Of a stretch of DNA of 45,600 nucleotides, positions 9,026 to 17,827 are shown one piece after another. Position numbers and translations under genes: made by a program. The stretch lies in contig NZ_RJVR01000135.1 of assembly GCF_003999195.1 (NCBI RefSeq), positions 1 through 45,600 of the forward strand. Direction: 5' to 3'. The notes below the pieces were generated by a model that saw nothing but the letters and a program-made list of their open reading frames with translations, was not told where the DNA came from and searched no databases. Origin of the DNA: Streptomyces soli (lineage in GTDB: Bacteria; Actinomycetota; Actinomycetes; Streptomycetales; Streptomycetaceae). The stretch's first letter is position 1, and each line of letters begins with the position of its first letter.

Positions 9026-10303
9026 ATGAACGCGATAGGCCAGGACACGCTGACGCCCGTCGACCTCACCACCGTGGGCCCCGGGAACGGGCACCCGGTC
9101 GTCCAGCCCCCGGTGCTGGGCGGATCCGAGCACACGGACTACTACCTGCTGAGCGACCTGCTCACCGACGAGCAGAAGGCGCTCCGCCAGAAGGTCCGGG
9201 ACTTCATGGACCAGGAGGTCACCCCGATCATCAACCCCTACTGGGAGCGGGCGGAATTCCCCTTCGAGCTGGTCCCCAAGCTCGCGGAACTCGGTATCGC
9301 GGGCTTCCAGATCTCCGGATACGGCTGTCCGGGGATGAGCAATGTGACGGCCGGCATGGTGATCCTCGAGCTGGCCCGCGGTGATCTGAGCATCTCCACG
9401 TTCACCGGGGTGCACTCGGCGCTGGCCATGACGTCGATCGCGCTGCTGGGCTCGGAGGAGCAGAAGCAGCGCTTCCTGCCGCCGATGGCGCGCCTGGAGA
9501 AGATCGGCGCCTTCGGCCTGACCGAGCCCGCCCACGGCACGGACGTGGTCAAGCTGGAGACGACCGCACGCCGGGACGGGGACTTCTACGTCCTCAACGG
9601 TCACAAGCGGTGGATCGGCAACACGACCATCGCCGACTACGTGATCATCTGGGCGCGCGGTGAGGACGGGCACGTGGGCGGCTACGTGGTCGAGAAGGGC
9701 ACGCCCGGGTTCGACGCCCAGGTCATCACGGGCAAGATGGCGCTGCGCTGCGTGCAGAACGCGCAGATCTCCCTCACCGACGTCCGGGTGCCCGCCGAGA
9801 ACCGGCTAGTGAACGTCAACACCTTCCGCGACACCGAGAAGGTGCTGCTGGCCTCGCGGTTCTGCGTGGCCTGGGAGGCGATCGGCGCCGCCGTGGCGGG
9901 CTACGAGACGGCCCTGGCCTACGCCAAGCAGCGCAAGCAGTTCGGGATGCCACTGGCGGCCTTCCAGCTCATCCAGTACCGGCTGTCGCGGATGCTGGCG
10001 GACATCACCGACATGCTGTGTATGCAGTTCCGGCTCAGCCAGCTCCTGGACGAGGGCAAGGACTCGATGCCGCGGGTGGCTCTGGCCAAGATGCACTACA
10101 CCGAGCGCGCCCGGGCCATCCTCGCCGACGCCCGCGACATGCTCGGCGGCAACGGCATCCTCCTCGACTACCACGTGGCCCGGCACCTGTGCGACATCGA
10201 GGCCATCGACACCTACGAGGGGACCGACACGGTGCAGGCACTGATCGTGGGCCGCGACATCACCGGCTACAACGCCTTCATGCCCATGGCCCCGGCCCGC
10301 TGA
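9026..10303 (+). CDS. Acyl-CoA dehydrogenase
   Basis: A 425-residue flavoenzyme that would introduce an alpha-beta double bond into an acyl-CoA, passing electrons to ETF. ATG 9026 has GGAAGGAG upstream. The family segments are in order: N-terminal helical domain (LLTDEQKALRQKVRDFMDQE), FGLTEPAHGTDVVKLET flavin loop, beta domain, and the C-terminal helical domain with QFGMPLAAFQLIQYRLSRML and the catalytic Glu in IDTYEGTDTVQALIVGR. It looks closest to the glutaryl-CoA/short-chain type. It is the first gene of an operon with a CoA-transferase and a hydratase, an order resembling carnitine caiA-caiB-caiD sets, although the substrate cannot be read from sequence. Promoter module A lies upstream. 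Confidence 0.9.
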   Translation: MNAIGQDTLTPVDLTTVGPGNGHPVVQPPVLGGSEHTDYYLLSDLLTDEQKALRQKVRDFMDQEVTPIINPYWERAEFPFELVPKLAELGIAGFQISGYGCPGMSNVTAGMVILELARGDLSISTFTGVHSALAMTSIALLGSEEQKQRFLPPMARLEKIGAFGLTEPAHGTDVVKLETTARRDGDFYVLNGHKRWIGNTTIADYVIIWARGEDGHVGGYVVEKGTPGFDAQVITGKMALRCVQNAQISLTDVRVPAENRLVNVNTFRDTEKVLLASRFCVAWEAIGAAVAGYETALAYAKQRKQFGMPLAAFQLIQYRLSRMLADITDMLCMQFRLSQLLDEGKDSMPRVALAKMHYTERARAILADARDMLGGNGILLDYHVARHLCDIEAIDTYEGTDTVQALIVGRDITGYNAFMPMAPAR

Positions 10304-10339
10304 CCCGGTACGCGACACGTCCGAAGAAGAGGACCAGCC

Positions 10340-11557
10340 ATGGAGAACACGCCCCTCCTGCAGGGACTGCATGTCGTCGATCTCGCGAGCTTCATCGCCG
10401 GACCGGCCGCGGCCACCGTGCTCGGAGACTTCGGTGCCGACGTGGTCAAGGTGGAACCACCGCACATCGGGGACGCGTACCGGTCGCTCGACCGGATTCC
10501 GCCCAATCCTCACGTCGAAGGCATCAACTACCCCTGGCAGCTGGACAACCGGAACAAGCGCAGCATCGCGCTCAACCTGAAGTCGCCCGCCGCCAAGCCC
10601 GTGCTCGACCGGCTGGTGCGGTGGGCCGACGTACTGATCACCAACTTCCCGCCGCCGACGCGCGAGAGGCTGGGCCTGGAGTACGACGCTCTGGCCCCCC
10701 TCAATCCGCGGCTGATCTACGCCGATGTCACCGGCTTCGGCGAGGACGGCCCGGATGCGCATCTGCCAGGCTTCGACGTGACGGCGTACTGGGCGCGCAG
10801 CGGCCTGATGGACGTGACACGCCAGCACGGCGTGCCGCCGGCCATGAACGTGTTCGGATCGGGCGACCACTCCACGGCGATCACCCTGTTCGCCGGGATC
10901 ATGACCGCGCTGTACCGGCGGGAGAAGACAGGACAGGGTGCACGGGTCACGGCGTCGTTGCTCGCCGAGGGTGCCTGGGCGGCGGGCATGTGGCTGCAAG
11001 CCGTACTGGTCGGGGCGAAGACCCCCCGCCCGGTCGACCGGTCCGACCCGCCGAATGCGCTGGCGAACATGTACCGCACGGCCGACGACCGCTGGCTGAT
11101 ACTCGTCTTCGCCAACGAGGACAAGCAGGTTCCCCTCTTCCTCAAGGCCATCGGCCATCCTGAGGCGGCGGAGGACCCGCGCTACGCCGACACCCCGAGC
11201 CGCCGCGCGCATGCGTCGGAGATCGTCGCCCTGCTGGACAAGACCTTCGCGACCCGGCCGCTGGCCCAGTGGCGTGAGCTGCTGGACACGGCGGGTCTCA
11301 CCTACGGAGTCGTCCAGACGCTCGAGGAATGCGCCCACGACCCCCAGCTCACCGCCAACAAGGTCCTCGTGCCGATCGACTGCGACAGCGCCGAGCCGCA
11401 CCTGACTGTCGACAGCCCCGTGCGAGTGGACCAGGAGCACAAGGTCCGCCCGGGCCCGGCCCCGGATCTGGGCGAACACACCGTGGACGTGCTCCGCGAC
11501 CTCGGCTTCGACGTCGAGGGGATCGAGGACCTGCGCACGGCGGAAGCGATCACCTGA
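10340..11557 (+). CDS. Class III (CaiB/BaiF) CoA-transferase
   Basis: A 405-residue family III CoA-transferase that moves CoA between carboxylic acids. The opening motif LLQGLHVVDLASFIAGPAAA and the GADVVKVEPP segment are diagnostic. The catalytic Asp is the one in NVFGSGDHSTAITLFAGIMT, and GQGARVTASLLAEGAW follows as usual. It lies 36 bases behind the dehydrogenase with its own GAGGA-like site, so it is operonic. It probably activates the acid that the dehydrogenase and hydratase then process. Substrate unknown. Confidence 0.92.
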   Translation: MENTPLLQGLHVVDLASFIAGPAAATVLGDFGADVVKVEPPHIGDAYRSLDRIPPNPHVEGINYPWQLDNRNKRSIALNLKSPAAKPVLDRLVRWADVLITNFPPPTRERLGLEYDALAPLNPRLIYADVTGFGEDGPDAHLPGFDVTAYWARSGLMDVTRQHGVPPAMNVFGSGDHSTAITLFAGIMTALYRREKTGQGARVTASLLAEGAWAAGMWLQAVLVGAKTPRPVDRSDPPNALANMYRTADDRWLILVFANEDKQVPLFLKAIGHPEAAEDPRYADTPSRRAHASEIVALLDKTFATRPLAQWRELLDTAGLTYGVVQTLEECAHDPQLTANKVLVPIDCDSAEPHLTVDSPVRVDQEHKVRPGPAPDLGEHTVDVLRDLGFDVEGIEDLRTAEAIT

Positions 11558-11601
11558 AAGCCCTGCTGGGCAGGGCCGGGGGGGAGGAGGGAAACACCAC
11601 C

Positions 11602-12381
11602 ATGACCATCGCCCCGAACACGGCGACCGTGCGGACCGAGGAACATGACGGTACGTTGGTGATCACCATCGACCGGCCGGAGGCCCGCAACGCCATCGAC
11701 GGCGCCACCGCCCGGGCACTGGCCGACGCCATCGACCACCTCGACGCCCGTGACGACCTCACGGTCGGCATCCTCACCGGGGCCGGTGGCGTCTTCAGCG
11801 CGGGCATGGACCTCAAGGCATTCGCGGCCGGAGACACCCCTATCGTCCCCGGCCGCGGCTTCGCGGGCGTCACCCGCGCCGAGATCAAGACGCCTCTCAT
11901 CGCGGCCGTCGAGGGCTACGCGCTGGGCGGCGGAACCGAGATGGCACTCGCCTGCGACATCATCGTGGCCGCCCGGGACGCCACCTTCGGCCAGACCGAG
12001 GTCCACTACGGCATCGTGCCCCCCGAAGGGGGCATCGTGCGCCTTCCCGAACGCATCCCCCGCAACATCGCCCTGGAACTCCTGCTCACAGGCGATCCGC
12101 TGCCCGCCGAACGCGCTGAGCGGTTCGGCCTCGTCAACCACCTCACCGAACCGGGTGAGGCACTGACGAGGGCCCTGGAACTCGCGGCCCGCATCGCGCA
12201 CAACGCCCCCCTGGCCGTGGCAGCCGTCCATCGCGTCGTCAACGAACGCACCGCCTTCGGCGATCAGGAGGCCTTCCACGAGCAGGACCGGATCGTCGCA
12301 CCGGTCCTGGCATCCGAGGACGCCAAGGAGGGCGCCCGCGCCTTCGCCGAGAAGCGCCCGCCTCACTGGCAGGGCCGCTGA
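11602..12381 (+). CDS. Enoyl-CoA hydratase/isomerase family protein
   Basis: A 259-residue crotonase-fold enzyme, starting at ATG 11602 behind GGAGGAGGG. Both oxyanion-hole loops are seen (GGVFSAGMDLKAFAAG and VEGYALGGGTEMALACDIIV), with an acidic residue in IVPPEGGIVRLPERIP. The C-terminus (ASEDAKEGARAFAEKRPPHW) is complete. It is the third gene of the operon and would hydrate the enoyl-CoA made by the dehydrogenase. A related 3' fragment is fused into the split gene about 500 bases downstream. Confidence 0.92.
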   Translation: MTIAPNTATVRTEEHDGTLVITIDRPEARNAIDGATARALADAIDHLDARDDLTVGILTGAGGVFSAGMDLKAFAAGDTPIVPGRGFAGVTRAEIKTPLIAAVEGYALGGGTEMALACDIIVAARDATFGQTEVHYGIVPPEGGIVRLPERIPRNIALELLLTGDPLPAERAERFGLVNHLTEPGEALTRALELAARIAHNAPLAVAAVHRVVNERTAFGDQEAFHEQDRIVAPVLASEDAKEGARAFAEKRPPHWQGR

Positions 12382-12477
12382 CACCCGTCCCCGCCCCGCA
12401 GTCCGCTTACGGCCCGCGCCACGAGCCCACGCCCACAGGCGCAGCCTTGTCTCACCGTACGAAATCGGTGGCCAACG

Positions 12478-12873
12478 ATGACTGAGCAATCCACCGTCCG
12501 AAGCGTGACCTACGATCTGCTGCGGACCCTCCAACTCACCACGGTTTTCGGCCATCCCGGCTCCACCGAGCAGCCGTTCCTTCAGGATTTCCCTGAGGAC
12601 TTCACCTACGTCCTGGCGCTGCAGGAGGCCTCCGTCATCGTGATGGCCGACGCCTTCGCCCAGGTCACCCGCCGCCCAGCCCTGGTCAACGTCCATTCCT
12701 CGGCCGGCCCCGGCAATGCCATGGGGAACCTGGTTGCGGCCTACCACGGGAACACCCCCCTGATCGTCACCTCGGGCCAGCAGCACCGGGAACTGGTGAT
12801 CGGCGACCCCTACCTGGGCAACCGGCAGGCCACCACGCTGCCGAAGCCGTGGGTGAAGTGGTCCTACGAACCC
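12478..12873 (+). pseudogene. Benzoylformate-decarboxylase-like ThDP enzyme, N-terminal piece
   Basis: The first 132 codons encode the N-terminal Pyr domain: TTVFGHPGSTEQPFLQDFPE, YVLALQEASVIVMADAFAQV (with the ThDP-activating Glu) and NVHSSAGPGNAMGNLVAAYH. The similarity ends at VKWSYEP. From there the same frame continues into an unrelated hydratase C-terminus. The remainder of the enzyme resumes at 15093 (LLSVPMDDW). About 20-30 residues are missing between the two halves, so this was one gene split by a block of about 2.2 kb. Confidence 0.88.
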
Positions 12874-13135
12874 GAGGAGTACGGGCTCGTCAACGAGCTG
12901 ACCCCACCGGGCGCCGCGCTGGACCTGGCCCGCGAGCTGGCGGGGCGCGTCGCGCGGAACGCACCGCTGGCGCTGGCGGCCGTCAAGGAGGTCCTGCGCG
13001 AAACGCAGGGCCTGAACGAGAGCGACGCCTTCAGACGCCAGGACGAGCTCACGAGCGGGCTGGCCGCCAGCGAGACGCGCGGGAAGGCGCGCGGGTGTTC
13101 GCCGAGAAGCGTGCCCCCGTCTGGCACGGCCGCTG
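12874..13135 (+). pseudogene. Enoyl-CoA hydratase 3' fragment fused in frame
   Basis: EEYGLVNELTPPGAALDLAR followed by RNAPLALAAVKEVLRETQGL is the C-terminal helical part of a second crotonase. A one-base loss near 13075 (GAGGAC would be expected where GAGAC is found) throws the end out of frame; EGARVFAEKRAPVWHGR with a stop at 13134-13136 is read in the other frame. It is fused in frame to the ThDP-enzyme fragment, so a chimeric polypeptide could be made, but neither activity is expected. Confidence 0.85.
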
Positions 13136-13200
13136 ATGCCGGCCACGTCAGCCGCCTCCCTTCCCCACAGCCCGCGTCCGACTCCCAGGAGTGACCAGCC

Positions 13201-14190
13201 ATGAATGCGCACAAACCCGTCCACCGCGTGGCGATCGTCGGCACCGGCACGATCGGTGCGAGCTGGGCGACGCACTATCTCGCCCGAGGCTTCGACGTCA
13301 CGGCGACCGACCCCGCCCCCACCGGGGAGGCGGCCCTGCGGTCGTACGTGGAGGCGGCATGGGACGCGGCTGCCTCGATCGGGCTCGCGCCCGAAGCCTC
13401 GCCCGATCGCCTGAGGTTCACCGCAGACCTGCGTCAGGCCGTCGCGGACGCCGACTTCGTACAGGAGAACGCGCCGGAGCGCCCGGAGCTCAAGGTCCGG
13501 CTGTTCGCCGACCTCGACGACGCCACACCGCCGGACGCGATCATAGCGTCGAGTTCGTCGGGCATCACGATGAGCGTCATCCAGGCCGAGTGCCGGCGTC
13601 CGGAGCGGACCGTCATCGGTCATCCCTTCAACCCCCCGCACATCGTCCCGCTGGTCGAGGTCGTCGGCGGAACGAAGACCGCCCCGGAGACGATCCGGAA
13701 CGCCATGTCGTTCTACGCCGCGATCGGCAAGAAGCCGATTCACCTCAAAAAGGAGCTTCCCGGGCACGTCGCCAACCGTATCCAGGCCGCGCTGTACCGC
13801 GAGGTCGTTTACCTGGTCCAGGAGGGGGTGCTCGACGTGGCGGACTCCGACGACGCGGTGTCCTGGGGGCCGGGGCTCAGATGGGGCGTCATGGGCCCGC
13901 ATCTGCTGTGGCATCTCGGCGGAGGGGCGGGCGGCATCCAGCACTTCATGGACACCCTCATGCCGCGGATGGTGGCGTCCTGGCAGGAACTGGGCACCCC
14001 CGAGTTCACGCCAGAGCTCAAGGAGAAGATCGTGGGCGGCGTCCTGGAGGAGGCGGACGGCCACTCGGTCGATGAACTGGCCGCCCGGCGCGACGCGATG
14101 CTCTCGGCCCTGCTCGCCGTGCGCGCCCAGCACGACCCGTCCGGCCCGCCGAGCGCCCCAGCCGGTAGCCCGGCGAAGGAGGGACCGTGA
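13201..14190 (+). CDS. 3-hydroxyacyl-CoA/L-carnitine dehydrogenase family protein
   Basis: A 329-residue NAD-dependent enzyme. The N-terminal Rossmann motif is VAIVGTGTIGASWATHYLAR, the catalytic His is in VIGHPFNPPHIVPLVEVVGG, and the C-terminal domain includes ELPGHVANRIQAALYREVVY and GPGLRWGVMGPHLLWHLGGG. The last motif is typical of the L-carnitine dehydrogenase and 3-hydroxybutyryl-type branch. With the CaiB/CaiD-like genes upstream it suggests oxidation of a beta-hydroxy acid or its CoA ester. It lies inside the block that separates the two halves of the ThDP gene and overlaps the next gene by four bases. Confidence 0.88.
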   Translation: MNAHKPVHRVAIVGTGTIGASWATHYLARGFDVTATDPAPTGEAALRSYVEAAWDAAASIGLAPEASPDRLRFTADLRQAVADADFVQENAPERPELKVRLFADLDDATPPDAIIASSSSGITMSVIQAECRRPERTVIGHPFNPPHIVPLVEVVGGTKTAPETIRNAMSFYAAIGKKPIHLKKELPGHVANRIQAALYREVVYLVQEGVLDVADSDDAVSWGPGLRWGVMGPHLLWHLGGGAGGIQHFMDTLMPRMVASWQELGTPEFTPELKEKIVGGVLEEADGHSVDELAARRDAMLSALLAVRAQHDPSGPPSAPAGSPAKEGP

Positions 14191-15092
14191 CGCGGCGCCA
14201 GGAAAGACTGTTCGTGCTCGAGGCCAGCAGTGGCGGCCGCCTGTTCTGCGTGAACCCCGACGGCTCCGACAAGAAGGTCGTCGTCACCGGGTGCAGGGTC
14301 CCCGACGGGGTCGCCGTCGATGTCGTGGCCGGGCACATCTACTGGACGAACATGGGCCTTCCCCCGGAGAACGACGGATCGATCGAACGCGTGGACCTGG
14401 ACGGAGGCAACCGCACGACGATCGTCCCCAGCGGCGTCACGTACACGCCGAAGCAGCTCCACTGCGAGGCCGCCGGCCGGAAGCTGTACTGGGGTGATCG
14501 CGAGGGCATGCGCGTGATGCGCTGCGACCTCGACGGCTCGAACGTCGAGACCCTCGTGCAGACGGGACAGGGAGAGGACGACCGTCGCGACGAGACCAGG
14601 TGGTGCGTGGGAGTCGCCGTCGACCCTGTCGGCGGACACCTCTACTGGACACAGAAGGGCCCGAGTGACGCGGGGCTCGGGAAGATCCTACGGGCCGGAG
14701 TCGACCTGCCCGCCGGGGAGAGAGCGGCCGAACGCGGCGACATCGAGGTGCTGTTCGAGGGGCTGCCGGAGCCGATCGACCTGGAGCTCGACCTCGCGGA
14801 GCGCATGCTGTACTGGACGGATCGCGGGGACCCGCCGCGGGGCAACAGCGTGAACCGCTCGCCGATGGACCCGCCGGGCAGGCGGCGGACGCCCGAGATC
14901 CTGTTGACCCACCTCATGGAAGGCATCGGTCTCGCCCTCGATCCGGACGACGGCCGCATGTACGTGACAGACCTGGCCGGGAACGTCTACGCGGCCGATC
15001 TCGACGGATCGAACCGGAGGGAGATCCTCGTCCTGCAGGGCAACCTCACCGGCATCGCCCGTGCCGTGCTGCCGACCGGAACGAGGGTCTAA
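14187..15092 (+). CDS. YWTD-repeat (LDL-receptor class B) beta-propeller protein
   Basis: A 301-residue protein starting at GTG 14187 within the GTGA overlap with the dehydrogenase. It has at least five YWTD-like blades: GHIYWTNMGL, KLYWGDREGM, HLYWTQKGP, MLYWTDRGD and RMYVTDLAGN, each followed by a DLDGSN-type turn. No signal peptide is visible, so it is probably cytosolic. In several actinobacteria such proteins are linked to 3-hydroxyacyl-CoA dehydrogenases, but no activity is established. An SMP-30-like lactonase role is possible. Confidence 0.85.
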   Translation: MTRRQERLFVLEASSGGRLFCVNPDGSDKKVVVTGCRVPDGVAVDVVAGHIYWTNMGLPPENDGSIERVDLDGGNRTTIVPSGVTYTPKQLHCEAAGRKLYWGDREGMRVMRCDLDGSNVETLVQTGQGEDDRRDETRWCVGVAVDPVGGHLYWTQKGPSDAGLGKILRAGVDLPAGERAAERGDIEVLFEGLPEPIDLELDLAERMLYWTDRGDPPRGNSVNRSPMDPPGRRRTPEILLTHLMEGIGLALDPDDGRMYVTDLAGNVYAADLDGSNRREILVLQGNLTGIARAVLPTGTRV

Positions 15093-16235
15093 CTTGCTGT
15101 CGGTCCCCATGGACGACTGGAAGCAGCCGCTGTCCGGCCCCGCCCGCGTGCGGACGGTGAGCGACCGGGTTGCCCCCGACGCGGAGCGTCCTGCGGAGCT
15201 TCGCTTACCGCATCTCCGCCAGCCGGCGTCCTGCGCTGGTCTTCGGACCGGAGGTGGACCGCGGCGGCGGATGGGATGCGGCGGTCGCCCTGGCGGAGAG
15301 GCTGCGTGCGGCCGTCTACGGGGCGCCGCTGCTGGACCGTGCCTCCTTCCCGGAGGACCATTCCCTCTTCCGCGGTCCGCTCGGGATGTCCGTGAAGACC
15401 ATCAGCGACCGGCTGGCCGGGCACGATCTGGTCGTCGTGATCGGCGCGGAGGTCTTCCGGTACTACCCCTACGTTCCCGGCGACTACCTCCCGGCGGGCA
15501 CGGAGCTGCTGCAGATCACCGCCGACCCCGCGGTCGCCGCGGCGGCACGGGTGGGCGACAGCCTCCTCGGCGACCCCGCAACGGCGATCGGGCTGCTGCA
15601 GGACATGGTCGCGGAGGGATCCGCACGGACCGCGCCGGAACCGATGGCGCGGCCCCGTCACCTTCCGCAGGTGCCCAGCAATCCCCTCACTCCGCCGGAG
15701 GTCTATGCGGCCCTCAGCTGGGTCAGGCCTCCCGACGCGGTCATCGTCAACGAATCGACCTCCACCATGGCCCAGCAGGTCGAGTGGCTCCCCACCGTCA
15801 GGACCGGATCGTTCTTCACCACGGCCAGCGGGGGGCATCGGCTGGGGCACGCTGGCAGCGGTGGGGGTCGCGCTGGGTGACCGGGACAGGGGCGTCGACC
15901 GGCCGGTTGTCGGCCTGATCGGCGACGGCTCCTTCCAGTACTCCGTGCAGGCCGTCTGGACAGCGGCCCAGCACAAGCTGCCGATCGTCTACGTGGTCAT
16001 GCGCAACCAGGAGTACTCCATCCTCAAGTCGTTCGCGGTGCTGGAGGAGACGCCGGGCGTTCCGGGACTCGACCTGCCGGGGCGCGGCATCACCTCCGTG
16101 GCCCGCGGGTTCGGTTGCCGCGCGGTCGATGTGGAGACCACCGAGGACCTGGAGCGGGAATTCAGGGCAACGCTGGCCGCCGACACCACCACGGTCATCG
16201 TGGTGCCCACACAACCCCAGAAGGCGATGCTCTGA
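15093..16235 (+). pseudogene. Benzoylformate-decarboxylase-like ThDP enzyme, C-terminal piece, two frameshifts
   Basis: Immediately after the propeller stop, the sequence resumes as LLSVPMDDWKQPLSGPARVR. It changes frame near 15190 (then RISASRRPALVFGPEVDRGG) and again in the six-G run near 15833 (then GGIGWGTLAAVGVALGDRD). The ThDP-binding motif is present as GDGSFQYSVQAVWTAAQHKL PIVYVVMRNQEYSIL. Together with 12478-12873 this covers nearly a complete decarboxylase of about 530 residues, which would convert an aryl 2-oxo acid to an aldehyde. The gene is not translatable as it stands. Confidence 0.88.
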
Positions 16236-16297
16236 CACCCCAGCTCGCACGATCCGACGGGAGACAGCACTGAAGCCGGACAGCGTCACTGAGCGTC

Positions 16298-17560
16298 TCA
16301 TGCGGGGCTGGTGCGAAGGAGCGTCGAGCCGAGGTACTGAACCGCAAGCAACGCTACTTCCAGATCGGTGTGCCGTTGCTGGACAGGGTGTCCCAGTATT
16401 TCTTCGGCTTTCCGGATGCGGTACTGCACGGTGTTCTTGTGCAGAATTTGAATGCCGGCAGTGGCGGTGTAACTGCAACCGTTTTGGAGAAAGATCTGCA
16501 CGGTCTCCCGCAGCCGTGCGCAGTTCTCGTCGTCGACGGCCAAGGGGCCCAGGACGCTCCACACCCAAGCGCGCATGTCCTGGATGTTCGAGGACATCAG
16601 GGCGATCGGAGCCACACTGGAGTACTCGGTGAACCGGGGTGCCGGACTCGCCACCGCCGCGATTTCCTGCGTGCGCAGTGCCTGCCGGTGCGTGCAGCGG
16701 AATCCCTCGATTCCGATCTCCACGCGCCCAAAGGATGTGTGCACGGAAGGATCGCTGCTTTCGATCACATTCGACAACCGTTCCCAGGGAACGTCGCTGT
16801 GCGAGCCGAACGGCAACCAGGCCCAGGACAGAATTTCGTCGCGAGGGACGAACAGCGGCCTGGCAGGGCATTCGAGCTCCTTGGCGATCACGCGGGTCAT
16901 CCGGTCGAGTCGGGCCAGTCCGGACTCCCCACTGGTCAGCCGGGGCAGCCAGGCCACCATTCCGAGGTGATGCTGCCGGAGTCGGTAACCAAGGGCTGAT
17001 TCCGCCCAGTCGAGGTCGACCTCCTGCTCGGCGAGGATGTCCCGTACGCGCGCGGCGCGCACGGCGGTCTGGCTGAGCAGCCAGTGATCGCGTTCGAATT
17101 GGTAGACGTCGATGACGTGCTCGGTCACCCGGTCGATGTAGCCGAAGCTCACCTGCTGCATGTGCCGGTTGGTGGCCGCGTAGAGGTCCTTGTCGGTGCC
17201 CTGCCGGTCGAGTTCGTCGAGACACCATTGCAGGAAACGCCAATGGCCGATCCTGTAGGCCCTGACCATCGCGCTGACGGAAACATTCCTCTGGGCGAGC
17301 CTTCTGGCGTACTCCGAGGCGGCCACGGGCCCCTCGATATTGTCCAGGGGTATGTCGTTCTCGAAAATGTGAAGCAAGGTGGCGACGTTTTCCGCGACAC
17401 TCGCCTGCAGGATTTTGACGACAGTCTCGTCGCCCCTGAGATCCGGGATCTCGGCAATAACGTACTCCCCTACGTCGCGGCTTACCTCCGAGAGGCGTGA
17501 CCCTACGTTCTCCGCGACCACGGACAGTTGCTTTACGGCGCCCGGATACTCTGCAGCCAT
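16298..17560 (-). CDS. PucR/CdaR-family transcriptional regulator
   Basis: A 420-residue regulator. The N-terminal half is the helical sensor region usual for this family (QRNVSVSAMVRAYRIGHWRF, NRHMQQVSFGYIDRVTEHVI), the middle resembles a degenerate GGDEF-like CdaR domain, and the C-terminal helix-turn-helix is GIQILHKNTVQYRIRKAEEI. It lies convergent with the catabolic operon and divergent from the PAS phosphatase. A natural hypothesis is that it controls both through the shared promoter module (copies A and B); this is inference. The ATG is only one base past an AGGAG, so a slightly different start is possible. Confidence 0.88.
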   Translation of the reverse strand: MAAEYPGAVKQLSVVAENVGSRLSEVSRDVGEYVIAEIPDLRGDETVVKILQASVAENVATLLHIFENDIPLDNIEGPVAASEYARRLAQRNVSVSAMVRAYRIGHWRFLQWCLDELDRQGTDKDLYAATNRHMQQVSFGYIDRVTEHVIDVYQFERDHWLLSQTAVRAARVRDILAEQEVDLDWAESALGYRLRQHHLGMVAWLPRLTSGESGLARLDRMTRVIAKELECPARPLFVPRDEILSWAWLPFGSHSDVPWERLSNVIESSDPSVHTSFGRVEIGIEGFRCTHRQALRTQEIAAVASPAPRFTEYSSVAPIALMSSNIQDMRAWVWSVLGPLAVDDENCARLRETVQIFLQNGCSYTATAGIQILHKNTVQYRIRKAEEILGHPVQQRHTDLEVALLAVQYLGSTLLRTSPA

Positions 17561-17686
17561 GCTCCTGATTCTACAGCGGGCCTTGTGATCTACTCGTTTC
17601 TCCGTAGGTGTGAGGGGCCTGCCCCCGGCAACGCGGGCGCGGGGCGAGCCCCGGGTGGATTAGTTCATCGGCACCAATTTCTGCAC

Positions 17687-17740
17687 GAAGGTCGTATTGC
17701 GCGCCCAATGGCTGTCGTGCTGCCCACCCCTAGCGTCGTG
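17687..17740 (+). promoter_or_regulatory. Conserved promoter module, copy B (PAS phosphatase)
   Basis: GTCGTATTGCGCG, then CCCAATGGCTGTC (17704-17716), then CCTAGCGTCG (from 17729). CCAATGG to TAG is 26 bp, as in the other three copies. It lies in the divergent region between the PucR-type regulator and the phosphatase, about 90 bases before the phosphatase start. Confidence 0.72.
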
Positions 17741-17827
17741 CAGGGCGGGATCGCCCCGCACCCGTTCTGCGGCGATCGGCCCGCACCCGTCCATCCTTCG
17801 AGATCAGATCCACCCGAGGAGATGCCA

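Noticed and set aside
11302..14133. 943-codon minus-strand frame across the catabolic operon
   Set aside because: It spans several real plus-strand genes and intergenic gaps, so it cannot be a conserved coding sequence.
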